Assembly (NCBI GenBank): GCA_041574955.1
Contig: JBFGNS010000212.1
Span: 1 to 6,128 of the forward strand
Origin: CALZJC01 sp041574955
Lineage (GTDB): Bacteria > Acidobacteriota > Thermoanaerobaculia > Multivoradales > JAHEKO01
Length of the DNA stretch: 6,128 bases
Direction: 5' to 3'
Part shown: piece after piece, positions 1-5,163 of the stretch
Position numbering within the stretch: position 1 is the stretch's first letter
Layout of the letters: every line of letters begins with the position of its first letter
Notes under the pieces: generated by a model
What the model saw: the letters and a program-made list of their open reading frames with translations, nothing else
Databases searched by the model: none
Told to the model about the DNA's origin: nothing
Made by a program: the position numbers and the translations under genes

Positions 1-1
1 G

Positions 2-1000
2 GTCGAGGTTCGCCGCCTGACCCGCGAGATCGTGGAGACGCCGGAGCCCGCCGAGGGCGAGGCCGAGAGCGGCGAGCCGGCCGCCGCCGAGGCCGAGACT
101 CCCGAGCCGGCAGAGCCCGAGCCCGAGGAGCCGGCGCCGTCGCTGTTCGGTCGCCTGAGCGAGGCCCGGGCCAGCGCGCTCACCGCCGAGAACCGGGTGC
201 AGGTCGACCCGCGCGAGTTCGCCGGTCTGGCCGAGCCGGTGCTGCGCATCGACGGCGCCGCGCTGACGGCGGCGGTCCCCGGCGACCGCCTGCTGGTGCG
301 GCTGCCGATCGAGCCGCCGGCGCCGGCGGACGTCGAGCCGGTGCAGGTCTACGGCGTCGTCTCGACGGCGGGGCGGCGGCTCGAGTCCGCGATCTCCAAC
401 CTGGTGAACGTCCAGCCGCAGCAGCCGCCGCCGGCGCCGGTGCTGAAGAGCGTCGAGCCGTCCGCCGACGGCATCGAGATCGCCTGGCGCGCGGACGACG
501 ACCCGGCGGTCGGGTTCCGGGTCTACCGCCGCGATGCCGACAGCCGGACCTACGGCGAGCCGATCGGCCAGCTGGCCGCGAGCACCCGCAGCCACCGCGA
601 CACCACCGCCCGCGTCGGCGCCCGCTACGTCTACACCGTCACCGCCGTGTCCCGCGGCGCGCCGCTCACCGAGAGCGCGCTGGCGGCCGAGCGCGAGGTC
701 GACTACCAGGACCGCTACCCGCCGCCGCCGCCCGAGGGGCTGGTGGTGCTGGCCGAAAGCGGGCGGGTGCGACTGCTGTGGGAGCCGTCCGAGGCCGACG
801 ACGTGGCCGGCTACCGCGTCTACCGGCGCGCCACAGACGAGGCCGACTACTGGCGGCTGGTCGACGAGCCGCGGGTCGAGCTCGACTACGTCGACAGCGA
901 GGTGGCCGCCGGCCGCCGCTACAGCTACTACATCACCGCCGTCGATCTACACGGCAACGAGAGCCAGGCCAGCGACAGCGGCGAAGCCGTCGTACCGTGA
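2..1000 (+). CDS. Fibronectin type III domain protein, C-terminal part (5' end outside window)
   Basis: The reading frame is open from base 2, so the GTG at 32 is probably an internal valine and the true start lies upstream; at least 332 residues are visible. Numbering from that GTG, residues 2-38 are an acidic Pro/Glu/Ala-rich stretch. Residues about 45-130 look like a beta-rich, probably immunoglobulin-like domain (for example VQVYGVVS at 104-111). Two FN3 domains follow, about 133-225 and 231-321. Each has the FN3 hallmarks: a Trp in the B strand (W152, W250), a GFRVYRR or GYRVYRR strand (161-167, 260-266), and a late YVYTVTAV or YSYYITAV strand ahead of the C-terminal edge. FN3 modules normally mediate protein or polysaccharide contacts outside the cytoplasm, so an envelope or lipoprotein location is my inference; the N-terminus that would show a signal peptide is missing. 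No catalytic motif is visible. The stop codon overlaps the dapF start, which suggests co-translation. Function unknown. Confidence 0.85.
   Translation, partial: VEVRRLTREIVETPEPAEGEAESGEPAAAEAETPEPAEPEPEEPAPSLFGRLSEARASALTAENRVQVDPREFAGLAEPVLRIDGAALTAAVPGDRLLVRLPIEPPAPADVEPVQVYGVVSTAGRRLESAISNLVNVQPQQPPPAPVLKSVEPSADGIEIAWRADDDPAVGFRVYRRDADSRTYGEPIGQLAASTRSHRDTTARVGARYVYTVTAVSRGAPLTESALAAEREVDYQDRYPPPPPEGLVVLAESGRVRLLWEPSEADDVAGYRVYRRATDEADYWRLVDEPRVELDYVDSEVAAGRRYSYYITAVDLHGNESQASDSGEAVVP
35..145 (+). repeat. Low-complexity Pro/Glu/Ala-coding segment with a 60-base internal repeat
   Basis: This stretch encodes about 37 residues made almost only of Glu, Pro, Ala and Gly. The heptapeptide ETPEPAE occurs twice, at 35-55 and 95-115, exactly 60 bases apart. 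The two copies differ at four third-codon positions and at no amino acid. The segment is probably a disordered, strongly acidic linker or loop before the Ig-like and FN3 domains. Confidence 0.75.
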
Positions 1001-1821
1001 CTCCTTTCTTCCGGCTCTCCGGAGCCGGCAACGATTTCCTGGCGCTGGTCGAGCCGGCGGCGGCGCCGGCCGCCGCCGAGATCCGCGCCTGGTGCAGCCG
1101 TGGGCTGTCGGCCGGCGCCGACGGGCTGTTCGTGCTGCGCCGCACGGCGCGCGGGGCTGACATGGAGTACTTCAACGCCGACGGCCGGCCAGCCGAGCTG
1201 TGCCTCAACGGCACGCGCTGCGCGGCGCGTCTGGCGATCGAGCTGGGGTGGGCCGAGCGGCAGCTGGTGATCGGTACCGGCGCCGGCCCGGTGACGGCGC
1301 GGCGCACGGCGGCGGCGGAGATCGCCCTCGAGCTGCCGGCGCCCGAGCCGCCCGACCGCCAGCTCGAGCTCGAGCTCGACGGCCGCTCGCTCGCCGGCTG
1401 GTGGCTGACCGCCGGGGTGCCGCACTTCGTGCTGCCGTGGAGCGAGTCGCTGGCGAGCGCGCCGGTGGCCGAGCTGGGACCGCGGCTGCGCCGCCACCCG
1501 ACCTTCGGCGACGCCGGCGCCAACGTCGACTTCGTGCGCTTCGCGGCTGCCGACCGGCTCGAGATCCGCACCTTCGAGCGCGGCGTGGAGGCGGAGACCC
1601 TGGCCTGCGGCAGCGGCGTGCTGGCCGCCGCCGCCGTCGGCCTGGCGCAGGGGAGCCTCGGCGTACCGCTGGTGGCGCTCACCGCCGGCGGCTTCCGCCT
1701 GACCGTCGACCGCCCGTCGGCCGGCATCCTGTCGCTGGCCGGCGACGCGCGGCTGGTCGCCCGCGGCGAGCTCACCGGCGAGGCCGGCGCGCTGCCGCCG
1801 CCGGCGGCGTGGAGCGACTGA
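997..1821 (+). CDS. dapF: Diaminopimelate epimerase DapF
   Basis: DapF is a cytoplasmic, cofactor-free epimerase that converts LL- to meso-diaminopimelate, the precursor of lysine and of the peptidoglycan cross-link. The product is 274 residues, the usual length. The N-terminal LSGAGNDF (8-15) matches the family GAGNDF motif. The first catalytic cysteine is C69 in ELCLNGTRC (67-75), preceded by NADG (60-63); the second is C204 in TLACGSG (201-207). Other substrate-binding elements visible are GVPHF (140-144), N176 in GANVDF, and E194-R195. Most family members have CGNG where this one has CLNG, and GNPH where this one has GVPH. I chose the GTG at 997 because it places the GAGNDF motif at the family's normal distance from the N-terminus; the frame is also open further upstream to at least 778, but that part lies on the FN3 gene. 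The start overlaps the upstream stop as GTGA, and no clear Shine-Dalgarno is seen, so translational coupling is likely. The last ~15 residues (Ala/Pro-rich) are an unremarkable tail. Confidence 0.96.
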   Translation: MTPFFRLSGAGNDFLALVEPAAAPAAAEIRAWCSRGLSAGADGLFVLRRTARGADMEYFNADGRPAELCLNGTRCAARLAIELGWAERQLVIGTGAGPVTARRTAAAEIALELPAPEPPDRQLELELDGRSLAGWWLTAGVPHFVLPWSESLASAPVAELGPRLRRHPTFGDAGANVDFVRFAAADRLEIRTFERGVEAETLACGSGVLAAAAVGLAQGSLGVPLVALTAGGFRLTVDRPSAGILSLAGDARLVARGELTGEAGALPPPAAWSD

Positions 1822-1845
1822 CCGGCACCGGCGGTTTGCTAAGCT
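1818..1845 (+). promoter_or_regulatory. Candidate sigma70-type promoter for tyrS
   Basis: A possible -35 box CTGACC (1818-1823) is separated by 16 bases from an extended -10 element, TGC followed by TAAGCT (1837-1845). The -10 fits TANNNT and carries the upstream TG. It lies in the only AT-containing patch of the gap between dapF and tyrS. The -35 overlaps the dapF stop codon (1819-1821). The predicted transcript start near 1852 would leave a leader of about 60 bases before tyrS. Assigned by eye from consensus, and so tentative. Confidence 0.45.
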
Positions 1846-1912
1846 GCGGCGCCGCCAGCCGCGCCCGTGCCGTTACTTCCGGCGGTCGCCTGAGCGGCGG
1901 CCGGCCGCCTCG
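1822..1912. other. Intergenic leader between dapF and tyrS
   Basis: This 91-base gap is the longest non-coding stretch in the window. It holds the candidate -10 element, a 10-base perfect palindrome GCGGCGCCGC (1846-1855), a weak 4-bp stem (1869-1872 with 1880-1883, loop 1873-1879) and a 14-base palindrome just before tyrS. I see no T-box signature, no T-run terminator and no ORF with a credible start. Confidence 0.6.
1896..1909. repeat. 14-base perfect palindrome abutting the tyrS start
   Basis: GGCGGCCGGCCGCC is perfectly self-complementary and ends 3 bases before the tyrS ATG, exactly where a Shine-Dalgarno would be expected. As RNA it could form a 5-bp GC stem (GGCGG/CCGCC) with a CCGG loop. 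No AGGAG-like sequence is present near the ATG. In DNA this GC-rich, palindromes occur by chance, so a role in translation control is only a possibility. Confidence 0.4.
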
Positions 1913-3139
1913 ATGACCGCCTTCCCACCGGTAGACGAACAGCTCGCGCTGCTGCGGCGCGGCGCCGCCGACCTGGTCGACGTCGACCAGCTGCGCGCCA
2001 AGCTCGAGCGCTCGCGCGCCAGCGGCAAACCGCTGACGGTCAAGACCGGCTTCGACCCGTCGTCGCCCGACCTCCACCTCGGGCACACGGTGCTGGTGCG
2101 CAAGATGCGCCACTTCCAGCAGCTCGGCCACCGGGTGATCTTCCTGATCGGCGACTTCACCGGCATGATCGGCGACCCGTCGGGGCGCAACGCCACCCGG
2201 CCGCAGCTCACCCGCGACCAGATCGAGGCCAACATGGAGACCTACGCCCGCCAGGTCTTCAAGCTGCTGGATCGCGACGCGACGGTGGTGGAGTACAACA
2301 GCCGCTGGCTCGACGAGCTGGGCTCTGCGGGGCTGGTGGCGCTCGCCGGCCGCTACACGCTGGCGCGCATGATGGAGCGCGACGACTTCCGCCGGCGGTT
2401 CGAGGCCAACCAGCCGATCAGCCTGCACGAGCTGATATACCCGCTGGTGCAGGCCTACGACTCGATCGCGCTCGAGGCCGACGTCGAGCTCGGCGGCCAC
2501 GACCAGATCTTCAACCTGCTGGTCGGCCGCGACCTGATGAAGGAGCACGGCCTCGAGCCGCAGGTGGTGCTCACCGTGCCGCTGCTGGTCGGCACCGACG
2601 GCGTCGACAAGATGTCCAAGAGCCTGGGCAACGCGGTGGCGATCGACGACCCGCCGGCCGAGATGTACGGCCGCATCCTGTCGATCCCCGACCGGCTGAT
2701 GTGGGAGTGGATGCCGCTCGTCACCGACTGGGACGAGGCGTCGATCGCCGACCGCCGGCGGCGGGTGGAGGCCGGCGAGCTCAACCCCAAGCTGGTCAAG
2801 CAGGAGCTGGCGCGCGATCAGGTGACTGCCTACCACGGCGCCGCGGCGGCGCGCGACGCGGAGCGCGAGTTCGAGGCGGTGTTCGCCCGCGGCGGCGTCC
2901 CCGAGGAGGTGCCGGAGGTGGCCCTCGACGGCGGCTGGCCGCTGCTCAAGCTGCTCGCCAGCGCCGAGCTGGCGGCCAGCAACAACGAGGCGCGCCGGCT
3001 CGTTCAGCAGGGCGCGGTCGAGATCGACGGCGAGCGTGTCGCCGACCCGTTCGCCGAGCTGGCGCCGCGCGCCGAACCGTACCTGGTCAAGGTGGGGAAG
3101 CGGCGGTTCGCGCGCGTCCGCCTGCGGCCGCCGGCGTGA
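1913..3139 (+). CDS. tyrS: Tyrosyl-tRNA synthetase
   Basis: The enzyme charges tRNA-Tyr with tyrosine, using ATP, in the cytoplasm. The product is 408 residues, a normal length for bacterial TyrRS. The class I Rossmann core carries the HIGH-type motif HLGH (55-58) and the KMSKS loop (233-237). Tyrosine-pocket residues fit YPLVQAYDS (176-184: Y176, Q180, D183), followed by the GGHDQ motif (194-198). Residues about 342-402 form a C-terminal S4 RNA-binding domain (LASNNEARRL-like pattern). KMSKS in place of KFGKT, with HLGH after DL, matches the TyrZ-like branch of bacterial TyrRS as I know it. The ATG at 1913 is the only start near the expected N-terminus. It has no visible Shine-Dalgarno and is preceded by a GC palindrome. 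It probably has its own promoter, and the ApbE-like gene 22 bases downstream probably shares the transcript. All key motifs are intact, so this should be the functional copy. Confidence 0.97.
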   Translation: MTAFPPVDEQLALLRRGAADLVDVDQLRAKLERSRASGKPLTVKTGFDPSSPDLHLGHTVLVRKMRHFQQLGHRVIFLIGDFTGMIGDPSGRNATRPQLTRDQIEANMETYARQVFKLLDRDATVVEYNSRWLDELGSAGLVALAGRYTLARMMERDDFRRRFEANQPISLHELIYPLVQAYDSIALEADVELGGHDQIFNLLVGRDLMKEHGLEPQVVLTVPLLVGTDGVDKMSKSLGNAVAIDDPPAEMYGRILSIPDRLMWEWMPLVTDWDEASIADRRRRVEAGELNPKLVKQELARDQVTAYHGAAAARDAEREFEAVFARGGVPEEVPEVALDGGWPLLKLLASAELAASNNEARRLVQQGAVEIDGERVADPFAELAPRAEPYLVKVGKRRFARVRLRPPA

Positions 3140-3149
3140 GCGGCGGTAC

Positions 3150-3153
3150 GGAG
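3150..3153 (+). promoter_or_regulatory. Ribosome binding site supporting the GTG start at 3162
   Basis: GGAG lies 8 bases before the GTG at 3162, the usual spacing. It favours this start over earlier in-frame GTG codons that lie deep inside tyrS. Confidence 0.55.
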
Positions 3154-3161
3154 CCGCCACC

Positions 3162-4109
3162 GTGACCACTATCCTGCTGCTCGGCGCGCTGATCGCCCAG
3201 CCGCCGGCCGGCTGGCGGGCCGCCGGCGAAGCACTCGGCAGGGCGGCCGAGATCGAGGTGCGAAGCGTCGACGCCGAGCGGGCCGAGCGCGCTCTGGGGG
3301 CCGCTTTCGGCCGGCTGCGCTCCGCCGGCACCGAGCTGATGGAGGCGACCGCGCGGCTCAACGCCGCGGCCGGCGCCGGGCCGCTTGCGCTGTCGCCGCC
3401 GGTGATCGAGCTGCTGGCACGGGCGAGCGACTTCTGCGACTGGTCGGAGGGCGCGCACGGGCCGGCCGGCGGGGCCGTCTACCGGCTGTGGCACGGGGCG
3501 GTGCCCCAGCCGGGCGCGCGGCGCCGCGCCGCCGACAGCGCCGGCTGCGACCGGCTGCGCGTCGATCGCGAAGCGGGCACCGCCGAGCTGGCCGCCGGCA
3601 GCGTGCTGGACCTGCGCGGCTTCGCCGCCGGCTGGGCGGTGGACCGCGCTGTCGATGAGCTCGAGCGGCTGGGCGTCGCCGAAGCCCACGTCAGGCTGGG
3701 CACGGTCGAGCGCGCCGTCGGCGCCGGACCAGGCGGCAGCGGCTGGCGGGCCGAGCCCTACCTGCCGGGCGTGCGGCCTGGTGAGATCGGCACGGTGCGG
3801 CTGCGCGACCGCGCGCTGGCGGTGGTGGGTCGCGAGCCGGCCCTGGTGATCGCCGGCGACCGCTATCCGCCCCACCTCAACCTGCGCTTCGCCGGCCCGC
3901 CCGCCGGCGTGGTGGCGACGGTCGCGGTCACCGAGCTGGCGGTCGACGCCCAGGCGCTGGCCACCGCCATGTTCGTCACCCCGCAGCGCGAGGGCATGCT
4001 CAGGCTGGGCGCGCTCAGACCCCAGCCGTCGGTGCTCTGGCTGCTAGGCCAGGGCGAGGGACCGCCGCTGGTCACCAGTCACCGCTGGAGCGCGGTCACC
4101 CGGCCCTGA
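3162..4109 (+). CDS. Degenerate ApbE-like (FAD:protein FMN transferase family) protein
   Basis: The product is 315 residues from a GTG supported by GGAG 8 bases upstream. Residues 1-13 are hydrophobic (LLLGALIAQ), suggesting a short signal peptide, although the N-region lacks basic residues and there is no lipobox cysteine. The ApbE order of elements is recognisable: LN (66-67), an EGAHGPAGGAVYRLW-type segment (96-110) matching the usual S-GAFDPxxGxxxxLW, DLRGFAAGWAVD (150-161) matching DLGGIAKGYAVD, GWR (194-196), H238, and AQALATAMFV (263-272) matching ADALATALFV. Hallmark residues are replaced: the GxxKG lysine by Ala156, the GGE pair by LGT (179-181), the ATSG motif by AVVG (220-223), the DP-TG after the histidine by LR-AG, and the metal-binding Asp by Gln264 (D262 sits two residues earlier). 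Family members transfer FMN from FAD to Thr/Ser of redox proteins outside the cytoplasm. By inference this one may have lost or changed that activity. No obvious FMN-acceptor or Rnf/Nqr gene is nearby. It follows tyrS by 22 bases. Confidence 0.75.
   Translation: MTTILLLGALIAQPPAGWRAAGEALGRAAEIEVRSVDAERAERALGAAFGRLRSAGTELMEATARLNAAAGAGPLALSPPVIELLARASDFCDWSEGAHGPAGGAVYRLWHGAVPQPGARRRAADSAGCDRLRVDREAGTAELAAGSVLDLRGFAAGWAVDRAVDELERLGVAEAHVRLGTVERAVGAGPGGSGWRAEPYLPGVRPGEIGTVRLRDRALAVVGREPALVIAGDRYPPHLNLRFAGPPAGVVATVAVTELAVDAQALATAMFVTPQREGMLRLGALRPQPSVLWLLGQGEGPPLVTSHRWSAVTRP
4096..4109. other. Tail-to-tail overlap of convergent genes
   Basis: The plus-strand stop TGA at 4107-4109 and the minus-strand stop (TCA on the plus strand, 4096-4098) cross, so 14 bases encode both C-termini. 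No T-tract or strong stem-loop lies on either side. The best nearby stem is ACCGC/GCGGT (4081-4085 with 4092-4096, loop of 6), which has no U-run and lies inside the coding sequence. Confidence 0.85.
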
Positions 4110-5163
4110 CGGGCGGCTCGGGCTCGGCGGGCGGGAAGACCGTGAACGGCCCGTCCCTGAGCGCCAGCCGGACCGGCTCACCGAGCTCGGCCAGCCGCTC
4201 GGCCGCCACCCGCACCTCCAACCGCTCGCCGCTCGCCAGCTCGACCAGCTCGAGCACGTCGTGGCCGAAGAAGCGCCGGTCGATCACCCTCGCCTCGACG
4301 CCGTCCGCCGATCCCGACGGCAGCAGCTTGAGGTCCTCGGGGCGCAGCAGCATGCGGCCGGGGCCGTCGGGCGCCGAGCACGGCGCCTCGCCCAGCGGGC
4401 CGCGCAGCCGGCCGGCGGCCACCGTCACCGCCAGCAGGGTGCCGGCGCCGAGCACCTCGGCAACGGCGGCCGAGGCCGGCTGGCGGTAGACCCGCTCGGG
4501 GGTGCCGGCCTGCAGGATCCGGCCGCCCCGCATCACCGCCACGCGGTCGGCCATCGACAACGCCTCCTGCTGGTCGTGGGTCACCAGCAGCGCGGTGGCG
4601 CCGGCGGCGGCGAGCACCGAGCGCACCTCCGCCCGCAGCCGCTGGCGGAGGGTGGCGTCGAGCGCGGCGAACGGCTCGTCGAGCAGCACCAGACGCGGCT
4701 TGGGCGCCAGCGCCCGCGCCAGGGCGACGCGCTGCTGCTGGCCGCCGGACAGCTCGTCGGGATACCGCCCGGCCAGTTGCTCGAGGCCCACCAGACCGAG
4801 GGCGCGTCGCGCCCGTGCCTCGCCGGCGGCCCCGCGACCGGCGCCGTAGAGCACGTTGCGCCACACCGTGAGGTGGGGAAACAGCGCGCCGTCCTGGAAC
4901 ACCATCGTCACCCGGCGCCGCTCGGGCGCCAGCCAGCCCGAGGGCTCCGCCACCCGCCGCCCGGCGATCTCGATCCAACCCTCGGCCGGCGGCTCGAAGC
5001 CGGCGATCGCCCGCAGCAGCGTGGTCTTGCCGCAGCCGCTCGGTCCCACCAGCGCCGTCAGGCTGGCGCGCTCGACCCGCAGGTCGACCGCCACCACCGC
5101 CGCCAGCTCGCCGTAGCGCACCGTCAGGCCGCGCGTCTCGACGGCCGGCACCGAACCGCCCAT
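4096..5163 (-). CDS. fbpC: ABC importer ATP-binding protein, ferric-iron (FbpC) type
   Basis: This is the ATPase that powers the membrane permease encoded just upstream, on the cytoplasmic face. The product is 355 residues, typical of the FbpC/PotA class with a C-terminal regulatory extension. Visible motifs are the A-loop aromatic Y17, Walker A GPSGCGKTT (40-48), Q-loop Q90 in VFQDGALFPH, signature LSGGQQQR (138-145), Walker B LVLLDEP (158-164, D162 and E163), D-loop ALD (167-169) and H-loop H196 in VTHDQ. All are intact. Residues about 240-340 form a TOBE-like domain. The pairing with a fused two-domain permease carrying an ELPATLILRP motif points to Fe3+ as substrate. The motifs in the ATPase alone would also fit polyamine, sulfate or phosphonate importers, so the substrate is inferred. 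The ATG at 5163-5161 overlaps the permease stop as TGATG, indicating translational coupling. The gene's 3' end overlaps the convergent ApbE-like gene by 14 bases. Confidence 0.9.
   Translation of the reverse strand: MGGSVPAVETRGLTVRYGELAAVVAVDLRVERASLTALVGPSGCGKTTLLRAIAGFEPPAEGWIEIAGRRVAEPSGWLAPERRRVTMVFQDGALFPHLTVWRNVLYGAGRGAAGEARARRALGLVGLEQLAGRYPDELSGGQQQRVALARALAPKPRLVLLDEPFAALDATLRQRLRAEVRSVLAAAGATALLVTHDQQEALSMADRVAVMRGGRILQAGTPERVYRQPASAAVAEVLGAGTLLAVTVAAGRLRGPLGEAPCSAPDGPGRMLLRPEDLKLLPSGSADGVEARVIDRRFFGHDVLELVELASGERLEVRVAAERLAELGEPVRLALRDGPFTVFPPAEPEPPVRAG

Noticed and set aside
778..996. Upstream in-frame extension of dapF
   Set aside because: The extension is an Arg-rich shadow of the FN3 gene; the GTG at 997 puts the GAGNDF motif at the family's normal N-terminal position.
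1362..1379. Three tandem GCTCGA units
   Set aside because: These simply encode alternating Leu-Glu in DapF with preferred codons; three units are too few to call a meaningful repeat.
3036..3161. Longer start for the ApbE-like protein, inside tyrS
   Set aside because: The added residues are an Arg/Ser-rich shadow of the tyrS S4 domain, whereas the GTG at 3162 has a well-spaced GGAG and begins at a hydrophobic leader.
1772..3361. 529-residue open frame on the minus strand opposite tyrS
   Set aside because: It is antisense to a gene with intact TyrRS motifs, has low-complexity Arg/His/Leu-rich composition typical of high-GC shadow frames, and contains no recognisable domain.
4076..4096. Possible terminator hairpins (CTGGT-ACCAG and ACCGC-GCGGT)
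   Set aside because: The first has a one-base loop and the second only five pairs; neither is followed by a T-tract, and both lie within coding sequence.
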